Shown here piece by piece: positions 43,365 to 51,564 of a DNA stretch of 64,000 bases. The translations under genes and the position numbers were made by a program. This DNA is from Gammaproteobacteria bacterium (GTDB lineage: Bacteria; Pseudomonadota; Gammaproteobacteria; Steroidobacterales; Foliamicaceae): contig WTGP01000018.1 in NCBI GenBank assembly GCA_011523505.1, forward strand, positions 245,777-309,776, given 5' to 3'. Below the pieces are notes generated by a model that saw only the letters and a program-made list of their open reading frames with translations, ran no database searches and had not been told where the DNA came from. Numbering within the stretch: the first letter of the stretch is position 1; every line of letters starts with the position of its first letter.

Positions 43365-44926
43365 TTCAATTCCTCGCGCAGGCCCTTGAAAAGGCCCACG
43401 CACATACACAGCAGCACCAGGGTAAACGGCAGGCCCACCGCCAGGGTCAGCGCCTGCAGCGAGGCCATGCCGCCGCCCAGCATCAGCGCCATGGCGGCCG
43501 TGCCGGCGAGCAGGCACCAGAAGGCGCGCTGCTGCACGGGCGCGTCCATCTTGCCGCCGGCCGTGATGGTGTCCATCACGAGCGATCCCGAATCCGCCGA
43601 CGTGACAAAGAAGATCGTGATCAGGAATACGCTGCCGGCCGAGACGAATCCGGCCATCGGCAATGGTTCCAGCATCTTGAACAAGGCCAGTTCGGGCACC
43701 GATTCCGCCACCCCGGTATAGCCGCCGGAAAAGTACTGGTCCAACGCGGCGCCGCCGAACGTCGCCATCCACAGGATTCCGATGATCGTCGGGACGATCA
43801 GCACCCAGGTGATGAACTCGCGCACCGTGCGTCCAAAACTGATGCGCGCGATGAACATGCCGACGAACGGCGCCCAGGCGACCCACCAGGCCCAGTAGAA
43901 AGTTGACCAGTCGCGCACGAATGCCAGGTCTTCGCGGCCGATCCAGTTGCTCAGTGCCGGCAGGTAATAGACGTAGTCGAAGCCCGCCTTGCCGATCGTC
44001 GCGAGAATCACCAGCGTGGGTCCCGCGATCAGGACGAACAGCCACAACAGGGCCGCAAGCACCATGTTGATCCAGCTCAGGCGCTTGACGCCCTTGTCCA
44101 GCCCGGCGATCACCGACGCGAGCGCGATGCCGATGATGACCATGATCAGAACGGCCCGGGTGGCGACGGTCGCGGGAATGCCGAACAGGTATTGCAGTCC
44201 GCCGGCGATCTGTTCGGCGCCGAAGCCCAGCGATACCGCCAGCCCGAAAAGGGTCGCCAGCACCGCGACGATGTCCACCGTGTGACCGAAAGGGCCCCAG
44301 ACGGACTTGCCGATCAGCGGGAAGAAACCGGAGCGCAGCGTGAGCGGCATTCCCCGATTGAAACAGAAGAACGCCAGCGACAGGCCGGCGACCGCGTAGA
44401 TCGCCCAAGCGTGCAGCCCCCAATGCAGTATCGCCGCGGACATGCCGACGGCGCGCGCGGTCTCGGTGTCGGCGGGATCGACGCCAAGCGGCGGCGCCAG
44501 GCTGTGGGTCACGGGCTCGAGGACGCCGAAGAACATCAGGCCGATGCCCACGCCCGCCGCAAACAGCATGGCCAGCCAGGCCGAATAGCCGTATTCCGGC
44601 TTTGCGCGCCGGCCGCCAAGGCGAATCCGTCCCAGGGGAGACAGCGCGATACCGAAGCAGAACAGGACAAAGAGGTTGGACGCGGCGAAGTAGAACCAGT
44701 CGAACGTCGTGGTCGTCCAGACCCTCAGATCGGCGAACAAGGTTGCCGCCTGCTCCAGAAACAAAAGCGTGCCGATCACGAGCATGATCACCAGCGCGGC
44801 GGACACGATGAACACCGGATTGTGGATGTCGAGCCCGAGGAAGCGGATGTTGTGCTCGCCGATTTCGTGGCCGATATCGGCAGCCGCGGGTCTGGTCGAG
44901 GCGGAGTCGGTGCGTGAACGGGTCAT
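43361..44926 (-). CDS. BCCT-family betaine/carnitine/choline transporter
   Basis: 521-residue secondary transporter with about 12 membrane helices for compounds with a trimethylammonium group. The BCCT signature is plain: FYWAWWVAWAPFVGMFIARIS, with the Trp box that holds the quaternary ammonium, and IAGLDKGVKRLSWINM. The start at 44926 (MTRSRTD) overlaps the stop of the sulfotransferase gene by four bases. A much longer open frame upstream is a shadow of that gene. It is the likely entry route for the methylated amines that the corrinoid and DMGDH-type enzymes of this window demethylate. No long C-terminal osmosensor tail, so catabolic rather than osmoregulated uptake is favoured (inference). 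Confidence 0.93.
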   Translation of the reverse strand: MTRSRTDSASTRPAAADIGHEIGEHNIRFLGLDIHNPVFIVSAALVIMLVIGTLLFLEQAATLFADLRVWTTTTFDWFYFAASNLFVLFCFGIALSPLGRIRLGGRRAKPEYGYSAWLAMLFAAGVGIGLMFFGVLEPVTHSLAPPLGVDPADTETARAVGMSAAILHWGLHAWAIYAVAGLSLAFFCFNRGMPLTLRSGFFPLIGKSVWGPFGHTVDIVAVLATLFGLAVSLGFGAEQIAGGLQYLFGIPATVATRAVLIMVIIGIALASVIAGLDKGVKRLSWINMVLAALLWLFVLIAGPTLVILATIGKAGFDYVYYLPALSNWIGREDLAFVRDWSTFYWAWWVAWAPFVGMFIARISFGRTVREFITWVLIVPTIIGILWMATFGGAALDQYFSGGYTGVAESVPELALFKMLEPLPMAGFVSAGSVFLITIFFVTSADSGSLVMDTITAGGKMDAPVQQRAFWCLLAGTAAMALMLGGGMASLQALTLAVGLPFTLVLLCMCVGLFKGLREELN

Positions 44927-46989
44927 GGTTGCGGATGCCCTGGATTCGGCGATCGGATACCGAAGCGGCGCCGGACGTCTACGCCCAGCGCACTCTTGAG
45001 CGGATCGAGCCAGGGCTCGTAATTGCGCCAGTAGTCGAGCCCCGACTGGAATATCGGCTGGCGAACCTGTTCGGAACTGGGGGTGCGCACGGCCCGGTCC
45101 GTACGGTAAAAGCTCAGGCAGGCCGGCTCGAATTCGAGTTTGCAGTGGTCGAGGATCCGGCGCACCTGGGTTTCGAGGTCGCCCACCACTTCCTCGTACT
45201 GGACGCACAGCACCTTGCCGGGAAGCACCGCGTCCCAGTGGTCCATGAGTTCGACATAATCGCGATAGTACTGTCCGAGGTCCGCCAGGTCGTAGGTAAA
45301 TTGCTGGCCTTCGGCGAAGAGCTGCTTGTAGCCGCTGAAGCCGCAGGCCATGGGGTTCCGCCTGGCGTCGATGATCTTCGCGTTGGGCAGTATCAGGTGA
45401 ATCAACCCGATGTGGCGGAAGTTGTTGGGCATCTTGTCGACGAAAAACGGCGCGCTCTTGCGATGAATCCGCGTATCGTCGATGTACTGCTGCCCGAACT
45501 GGCGAAGTTCCTCGTCGGACAACTCCATCAGGATGTCGGGATAGTCCGGTTCGGGCCCGCTGCGCCCGCGCCGCCGCAACTGCTGCGCCAGCGACAGGAC
45601 GTTCGGAAGCTCCAGGGTGCCATCCACCCGCGAATGGGACGAGAGAATCTGTTCCAGCAGGGTTGATCCGGCCCGGGGCAGCCCGACAACGAAAATCGGA
45701 TCGCCGGCGGAATGCCCCGCCTCCGCGCCGCGCGACAACATCCCGGCGACGCACACCCGCTGCTGGGCGCGCAGTTCCCCGGTCATCCTGTCCGCGTCGT
45801 AGCGGCTTGCAGCCTTCTTCGAGCGGTTGCCGTGCTCGTAGAACCGGAACGAGGTCTCGAAGTCTTCGCGGTCCTCGTAGGCCTTGCCCAGTGCGAAGTT
45901 CAAATGCACGCGGTCGGCGTGGGACAGGTCGTCGCTGCGCACCTGCTCGTGCATCCGCTCGAGTTCGCGGTCGGTGAACGAATAGACCTTCAGGTTGGAC
46001 AGCGAATACCAGGCTTCGCCGTGGCGTGGCTGGCTAGTGAGCGCCGCCCGGTAGGAGGCGACGGCCTCGTCGTACTGGCCGTGCGTCTTGAGCGCGTGGC
46101 CCTTCGAGGTGAGCGTGACCGGGTCGCCCGGAATCTTCTCCAGCACCCGGTCGAAAAGGCCCAGCGCCCCCTCGTAGTCGCCGGTTTGCATGCATTCGAT
46201 CGCGTAGATCGACTGGAACTGTGGATTGCCGGGCGAGGTCTCAAGCAGCTGCCTGGCCTGCTCGAGGGCCTTTTCAAATTTCTGGCGCTTTCTGAGCGCC
46301 TGGATGTAGTCCATGTGCACCCGCACGTTGTTCGGTTCGAACTCGTGCGCCGACTCCAGCAGGAATTCGGCGTCCGCCAGCACGCCGAATCGGATGCCGA
46401 TATCGGCCAGCAGCCTCATGGCTTCCACGTGGTGCGGCACCTTCCTGAGGAACTTGCGGCACAGGTCCTCCGCCTTGAGCAGCTTGCCCTGGCTCATGAG
46501 GTCGATGACGATGACGAGTGGCCGCGGCAACTGCTCAAGGTGGTCAAGCTGGGCTTTCGCTTGCGCGGCCTCCCGGAGGCGCCCGCTCCGGGCCAGGATA
46601 TTCAGTTGCCCCCTCCAGCTCGCCACCAGCGCGGGGTTGAACCGGCTAGCCTGCGCATACGCCCGCAACGCCTGGTCCGGACGGCCCATGTCGCGGTTGG
46701 CATGGCCCTCCTCCTGGTGCGCCCGGCCGTTCTCGGGCGCGAGGGCTTTCAGCCTGGCGAGTTGCGCCAGCGCCGCGTCGAACTCGCCCCGGTAGCGGCG
46801 GCAGACCGCGCTCATATACAGCGCGTCGGTGTTTTCCGGCTCGTCCCTTAGGATGTCGTAGAGGTCGGACAGCGCTTCGTCATACTGCTTCCCGACGATC
46901 CTGGCCTGAATGGCGTCCAGCACGTCTTTGGCACCGCCCCGGGGGCGGGAATCTCCGCGGGAGCCGGGGCCTCCGGCATTGCCCGACAC
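44923..46989 (-). CDS. TPR-repeat sulfotransferase
   Basis: 688-residue protein with TPR-like repeats over about 25-400 and a C-terminal sulfotransferase domain. The PAPS 5'-phosphosulfate loop is FVVGLPRAGSTLLEQIL (433-449). Later segments, FVDKMPNNFRHIGLIHLILP and DARRNPMACGFSGYK, form the 3'-phosphate region. The TPR part probably binds the acceptor, perhaps a protein or glycan. PAPS could come from the cysC gene 20 kb away. GTG start at 46989 after GGAGGA, which lies inside a hairpin (46994-47019). It is co-translated with the BCCT transporter, a pairing I cannot explain from known pathways. Confidence 0.88.
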   Translation of the reverse strand: MSGNAGGPGSRGDSRPRGGAKDVLDAIQARIVGKQYDEALSDLYDILRDEPENTDALYMSAVCRRYRGEFDAALAQLARLKALAPENGRAHQEEGHANRDMGRPDQALRAYAQASRFNPALVASWRGQLNILARSGRLREAAQAKAQLDHLEQLPRPLVIVIDLMSQGKLLKAEDLCRKFLRKVPHHVEAMRLLADIGIRFGVLADAEFLLESAHEFEPNNVRVHMDYIQALRKRQKFEKALEQARQLLETSPGNPQFQSIYAIECMQTGDYEGALGLFDRVLEKIPGDPVTLTSKGHALKTHGQYDEAVASYRAALTSQPRHGEAWYSLSNLKVYSFTDRELERMHEQVRSDDLSHADRVHLNFALGKAYEDREDFETSFRFYEHGNRSKKAASRYDADRMTGELRAQQRVCVAGMLSRGAEAGHSAGDPIFVVGLPRAGSTLLEQILSSHSRVDGTLELPNVLSLAQQLRRRGRSGPEPDYPDILMELSDEELRQFGQQYIDDTRIHRKSAPFFVDKMPNNFRHIGLIHLILPNAKIIDARRNPMACGFSGYKQLFAEGQQFTYDLADLGQYYRDYVELMDHWDAVLPGKVLCVQYEEVVGDLETQVRRILDHCKLEFEPACLSFYRTDRAVRTPSSEQVRQPIFQSGLDYWRNYEPWLDPLKSALGVDVRRRFGIRSPNPGHPQP

Positions 46990-46993
46990 GACA

Positions 46994-47019
46994 ACGGCGT
47001 CCTCCGGAGAGGACGCCGT
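46994..47019 (-). terminator. 11-bp hairpin between TonB receptor 3 and the sulfotransferase gene
   Basis: Perfect inverted repeat: ACGGCGTCCTC (46994-47004), four-base loop, GAGGACGCCGT (47009-47019). It lies 30 bp after the stop of TonB receptor 3 and 4 bp before the sulfotransferase GTG on the same strand. No T-run follows, so intrinsic termination is not assured. The GGAGGA ribosome site of the sulfotransferase is within the loop and 3' arm, so the structure could also hold translation down. Confidence 0.5.
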
Positions 47020-47048
47020 GTCTATTCCTGTTGCCGGACCCGGGTCGG

Positions 47049-49661
47049 TCAGAAGTTCACGCTCGCGCGTACGCCGAATGTCCTGGGTTGCGCGTAGGTG
47101 ACGTGCTTGGTGTCGAAGACGAACGAGCGCGACACCTCGGCCCGTTCATCGGTCAGGTTGTTGGCGTAAAGCGTTACCGACCAATTGTCCGTGGCCACGC
47201 CCGCCGTCAGGCCGAGCATCGTCCAGCCGTCGATCCGGTCGCGGTTGATCGTGATGATGTCGCTGTACGAATCCGCGGACCAGGAAATCATGGGCATGAC
47301 GTGCGCCGTCCACCCGTTGGCCTGAAGGGTCCACTCATAGCGCGCCCGCAGGTTGCCCTGGTTGCCTGGAGCGAACGCAAGCTCGTCCCCCTCGCGCACG
47401 TCGTTGGTGGGCGTGATCTTCCGGGTGATCTCCGAGTCCAGCAACGACAGCGCGCCGGCGATGGTGAGCCCGTCGACCGGGGGCAGCCAGACGAAGTCCG
47501 CCTCCAGGCCCCTCACCCTGGCGTCCGCGGCGTTGTCCGAGAAGAACAGGTTGACGATGCTGGTATCAAAGATCGTGGTCTGCAGGTTATCGATATCGAT
47601 ATTGAACAGCGCCGCGTTAATACGGAAGGCGTTACCGAAATCGGCTTTCATGCCCACCTCGAGATTGACGACTTCGTCGGTCTGCAACTCGAAGGGCACC
47701 ACGAAACCGCTGCCATCGGCGCTAACCCTTCCGCCCGGACGATTCAGCAAGCCGGGGCGGAAGCCCTCCGAGAGAGTCACGTAGTAGAGGTGCGCCGGCT
47801 GCGGCCGCCAGCCGAGCGTGGCCTTGAAAATCGTGCCGTCGGCCACCGCCTTGTCGGGCGCGCCCACGGCGTTGCCGGGCATGAACTGCTGTGAAATGTT
47901 GGTGCCGAACCTCTGCTGGTCAGTCCGGTTCGCGCCGAAATTTATGAACGATGAATTAGCGCTGCCCTCAAGATCGACCTCGATCTCGTAATTGCGCGCG
48001 CCGAGCGTCAGCGTGAACTGATCGGTGAGGTCGAAATCCAGTTCGCCGAAAACGCCGAACTGATCATCCGTACGCCGGATGTCGTTGCGGAAGATGACCC
48101 CTATGTCACCGCCGTGGCGGTCCGGTCCGAATGGCCCCGGATAGGTGTAGTAGCCCGGTCCGGCACCTCCTTGTTCAGGATCGCCCGGAGCCGCTTGCGG
48201 ATTCGTCAGCGGGTAGTTCGGCGCCCAGCCGGGATGCCCGTTCCACGAGATGGCCCACACGGAACCCGGATAGATGAAGTCGTTGACCTCGATGAGTTCC
48301 AGTTCGCTGGTGAACACACCGCCCTGGAGCCGCCAGCGCCTCGACTGGTCCGTGGTGAAGCGGATTTCATGCGTCTGGACATCGAGCCTGTTAAGGCTGT
48401 CCACGTACATTTGCGGCGGGTGGCACCTCGTGCCGGCCCGGGGTATGCCCGGAGGATTGTTGTATGACGTATACGTCGCGTAGTAATCGCAGATGTAGTA
48501 CGGCAGGTACTGACCGACGAAAAGGTAGTCCGAGTAGTCCACGATCTGGTCCGACTCGCGGTCCGTGAACGCGCCCGCGTAGATGACGTCCAGCCCCGCC
48601 AGCCGGCCCGTGAGCGTCACGGCCGTGTTGTCGAAGGTGTCGAAGATGCCCTCGTTCACGAAGCGGTTGACTTCCAGGTCGCCCACGTCGGGATCGGCGA
48701 AGAACACGCCGTCCGCCTCGGTGTCCTGGGTCGTATGCGCAACCAGCAGACTCCAGTCGTCGGTGATGTCCCACTTCGCCGAGACCCGGCCGCCGGAGTA
48801 GGTGACCTCGTTGATGTCTTCGTCGGCTATCGCGCTGTTGTCGACCTCAAAGAAAGTGATGTTGGAGAGATCCACTCCCGCCTGGAATCCGGCGCGATAG
48901 GAGGCGACAGGGACGCCGTTCTTGCGAACCGCGCCCGCGGGCCGGTACCGCGCGCTCTCCTCGACGGTTCTCGTGGCGGCCACGTTGTCGATCCAGCCGC
49001 CCTTGCTGTCGTGGTAGAAGACGCCGCGCAAACCGAAGTTATCGCTAACGGGAACGTTCAGCATGACTTCGATGCTCTCTCCCCCGTCGCCGCCGCTGAT
49101 CGCGTTCGCGCCGAACTTCGCATTGCCGTAAAACTCGCTTAAGTCCGGCTTGTTCGTGATCAGGCGGACGTTGCCGGCCTGCGAACTGGCGCCGAACAAG
49201 GTGCCTTGCGGCCCCGAGAGCACTTCGATGCGCGCCAGGTCCGCCGCATAGACGTCGAGATTGCGGCCCGGATGCGCGAGCGGCTGCTCGTCCAGGTAAA
49301 AGGCGACGTTGGGCGCCAGCCCGGCCACGCCGGCCACCGTCAGGTTCGGCGTCGTGGACGCGACGCCGCGAATGTAGATGGTGTTCTGACCCGGTCCGCT
49401 GCCGCCGGCGGTCACGCTGGGCAGCTGCAGCACATAGTCCGCGAAATTGGTGATGCCGAGTTCGGTGATCTCGCGGGTGTCCAGTGCGGTCACGGCCAGA
49501 GGAACGTCCTGCAGCGATTCCTGGACGCGCCTCGCGGTAACCACGATTTCATCGAGCACCCTCGCGCCGGCATCCTCCTGCGCCGCGACCGGCGCGCCGG
49601 CCACCGACAGTGCGACGGCGGCGGTCAGTAAGGTATTTTTAGGTTGTAAATGAATGGGCAT
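47049..49661 (-). CDS. TonB-dependent outer-membrane receptor 3
   Basis: 870-residue TonB-dependent transporter. A Sec signal (cleavage near VAA-QE, about 28) is followed by the TonB-box region DEIVVTARRVQESLQDVPLA, a plug with RIEVLSGPQGTLFGASSQAGNVRLITNKP, and a large barrel ending ASVNF. One long extracellular region (about residues 390-500) is rich in Tyr, Pro and Gly and contains a close pair of Cys residues (CDYYATYTSYNNPPG.., RCHPP). The start follows GGGAGGAG. It diverges from fhs over 99 bp. Ligand unknown; the EIVVTARR form suggests an organic compound rather than a siderophore. Confidence 0.92.
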   Translation of the reverse strand: MPIHLQPKNTLLTAAVALSVAGAPVAAQEDAGARVLDEIVVTARRVQESLQDVPLAVTALDTREITELGITNFADYVLQLPSVTAGGSGPGQNTIYIRGVASTTPNLTVAGVAGLAPNVAFYLDEQPLAHPGRNLDVYAADLARIEVLSGPQGTLFGASSQAGNVRLITNKPDLSEFYGNAKFGANAISGGDGGESIEVMLNVPVSDNFGLRGVFYHDSKGGWIDNVAATRTVEESARYRPAGAVRKNGVPVASYRAGFQAGVDLSNITFFEVDNSAIADEDINEVTYSGGRVSAKWDITDDWSLLVAHTTQDTEADGVFFADPDVGDLEVNRFVNEGIFDTFDNTAVTLTGRLAGLDVIYAGAFTDRESDQIVDYSDYLFVGQYLPYYICDYYATYTSYNNPPGIPRAGTRCHPPQMYVDSLNRLDVQTHEIRFTTDQSRRWRLQGGVFTSELELIEVNDFIYPGSVWAISWNGHPGWAPNYPLTNPQAAPGDPEQGGAGPGYYTYPGPFGPDRHGGDIGVIFRNDIRRTDDQFGVFGELDFDLTDQFTLTLGARNYEIEVDLEGSANSSFINFGANRTDQQRFGTNISQQFMPGNAVGAPDKAVADGTIFKATLGWRPQPAHLYYVTLSEGFRPGLLNRPGGRVSADGSGFVVPFELQTDEVVNLEVGMKADFGNAFRINAALFNIDIDNLQTTIFDTSIVNLFFSDNAADARVRGLEADFVWLPPVDGLTIAGALSLLDSEITRKITPTNDVREGDELAFAPGNQGNLRARYEWTLQANGWTAHVMPMISWSADSYSDIITINRDRIDGWTMLGLTAGVATDNWSVTLYANNLTDERAEVSRSFVFDTKHVTYAQPRTFGVRASVNF

Positions 49662-49760
49662 ATGCCGACTCCTCCCGGGGGCCCAAGCTTTTCCCCCGAA
49701 GACATATCATAACCATGCCTTGCGCCGCCTTTGGAGCCTTGTTCGCCGAGACACCCGCCG
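49662..49760. promoter_or_regulatory. Divergent gap between TonB receptor 3 and fhs
   Basis: 99 bp holding the receptor's GGGAGGAG ribosome site and a possible minus-strand -10 (TATGAT, near 49706-49711). I found no convincing -35 and no clear promoter for fhs. No operator-like repeat stands out. Confidence 0.25.
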
Positions 49761-51434
49761 ATGCCCAAAAAACCGGATATAGAAATCGCCCGTGCGGCGA
49801 AAATGCTGCCGATAATCGAGGTGGCGGACAAGCTCGGCATCGCCGCGCATACGGAGCCGTACGGCAGTACAAAGGCCAAGGTTGACCATGCCGCCATCGC
49901 GGCCGCGCGGCCGGACGCAAAGGGCAGGCTCATCCTGGTGACGGCGGTGTCGCCGACACCGGCCGGAGAAGGCAAGACCACGACCACGATCGGTCTGGGC
50001 GACGCCCTCAACCGCATCGGAAAGAAGGCGCTGATCTGCCTTCGCGAACCGAGCCTCGGCCCCTGCTTCGGCATGAAGGGGGGCGCGGCGGGCGGCGGTT
50101 ACGCGCAGGTTGTGCCGATGACCGACATCAACCTGCACTTCACCGGCGACCTCCACGCGATCGGCGCCGCGCACAACCTGCTCGCGGCGTTGATCGACAA
50201 CCACGTTCACTGGGGCGGCGAACCCGCCATCGATCCGAGGCGCATCACCTGGCGCCGTGTGCTCGACATGAACGACCGCGCGCTCCGGCACACGACCACC
50301 GGCCTTGGCGGAACCGCCCACGGCGTTCCGCGCGAGACGGGCTTCGATATCACCAGCACGTCGGAGATCATGGCGATCTTCTGTCTGGCGAAAAACCTGG
50401 CCGACCTGGAACGGCGCCTGAGCAGGATCGTCGTGGGTTACGGCCGCAACCTCGAGCCGGTCACGGCCGGCGACCTCGACGCGCAGGGCGCCATGACCGC
50501 GCTGCTCCGGGACGCCTTTTCACCGAACCTCGTGCAGACGCTGGAGAACAATCCCGCATTCATCCACGGCGGACCGTTCGCAAACATCGCGCATGGATGC
50601 AATTCGGCGGTCGCAACGCAGACCGCGCTGAGACTCGCCGACTACGTCGTGACCGAAGCCGGGTTCGGGGCCGACCTGGGCGCGGAAAAATTCTTTGACA
50701 TCAAGTGCCGGACGGCGGGCCTGGCGCCGGATGCCGTGGTCCTGGTCGCCACGGCCAAGGCTCTCAAGATGAACGGCGGCGTCCCGAAAGACGGCCTCGA
50801 GGCGGAGAACGCCAAGGCGGTGGCGGACGGCTGCGTCAACCTCGGGCGGCATCTCGCCATCCTCGAGCGATTCGGCGTTCCCGTAACGGTGGCCATCAAC
50901 CGCTTTGAGAGCGACAGCGACGCCGAGATCGGCGCCATCGCGGACTACTGCGGCCGGCGGGGCGTGGCAGCCATCGAGTGCCGGCACTGGGCACTGGGCG
51001 GCGCCGGCGCGGCGGAGCTCGCCGGCCATGTCGCGCAACTGGCCGATTCGGCTCACGGCGGTTTCAGGCTGCTCTACGAGGACGATCTGGAGCTCTGGGA
51101 AAAGGCCCGCCGCATCGCGCAGGAGATCTACGGAGCCCAGGACATCGTCGCATCAGCACGAGTGCAGAACGAGTTCTCGCGTCTGCAGTCCAGCGGCTAC
51201 GGCCGGTTCCCGGTCTGCATGGCCAAGACGCAATACAGTTTCTCGACCAACCCCGCCCTGCTGGGGGCGCCCACGGACCATATCGTGGAAATCCGCGAAG
51301 TCCGCCTCGCGGCAGGCGCCGGCTTTGTCGTGGCCATCTGCGGCGCCATCATGACGATGCCGGGCCTGCCGAAAATACCCGCCGCCCGGGACATCCGCGT
51401 CAACTCCGAAGGCATGATCGAAGGCCTGTTCTGA
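49761..51434 (+). CDS. fhs: Formate--tetrahydrofolate ligase
   Basis: 557-residue enzyme interconverting formate, ATP and THF with 10-formyl-THF. The P-loop-like motif [15 protein letters not shown] (about 64-78) and [23 protein letters not shown] are family signatures, and the C-terminus has [16 protein letters not shown] chose the ATG at 49761; an in-frame TTG ten codons upstream lacks support. Beside methyl-THF-producing genes and formate dehydrogenase, it most likely runs in reverse, releasing formate and gaining ATP from methyl groups (inference). FolD, needed between methylene- and formyl-THF, is not in the window. Confidence 0.96.
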   Translation: MPKKPDIEIARAAKMLPIIEVADKLGIAAHTEPYGSTKAKVDHAAIAAARPDAKGRLILVTAVSPTPAGEGKTTTTIGLGDALNRIGKKALICLREPSLGPCFGMKGGAAGGGYAQVVPMTDINLHFTGDLHAIGAAHNLLAALIDNHVHWGGEPAIDPRRITWRRVLDMNDRALRHTTTGLGGTAHGVPRETGFDITSTSEIMAIFCLAKNLADLERRLSRIVVGYGRNLEPVTAGDLDAQGAMTALLRDAFSPNLVQTLENNPAFIHGGPFANIAHGCNSAVATQTALRLADYVVTEAGFGADLGAEKFFDIKCRTAGLAPDAVVLVATAKALKMNGGVPKDGLEAENAKAVADGCVNLGRHLAILERFGVPVTVAINRFESDSDAEIGAIADYCGRRGVAAIECRHWALGGAGAAELAGHVAQLADSAHGGFRLLYEDDLELWEKARRIAQEIYGAQDIVASARVQNEFSRLQSSGYGRFPVCMAKTQYSFSTNPALLGAPTDHIVEIREVRLAAGAGFVVAICGAIMTMPGLPKIPAARDIRVNSEGMIEGLF

Positions 51435-51564
51435 GCCGTCGGCGGTCTTGCCAGGCCCGGCCTGGCGGACTGCGGGAGGGCCTTCCCGGCCAGGGCGACG
51501 GCTGCGTTTCCAGGCGGCGAAACTGGTAATATGCTTGCCCAATCCGCGCCGCACGGGACCGCGC
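51435..51564 (+). promoter_or_regulatory. Structured gap and promoter before MttB homologue 2
   Basis: 130-bp gap. Its first 68 bases can fold: GCCGTCG (51435-51441) pairs with CGACGGC (51496-51502). This encloses a GCCAGG/CCTGGC hairpin (51450-51466) and a GGGAGG/CTTCCC hairpin around 51474-51487. Then comes an extended -10, TGgTAATAT (51524-51532), about 33 nt before the MttB start. The folded part may terminate fhs transcription or be a leader element; no T-run is present and I match it to no known riboswitch. Confidence 0.35.

Noticed and set aside
51435..51502. Glycine or THF riboswitch after fhs
   Set aside because: The fold lacks the conserved core sequences of either class that I know; only generic GC-rich hairpins are visible.
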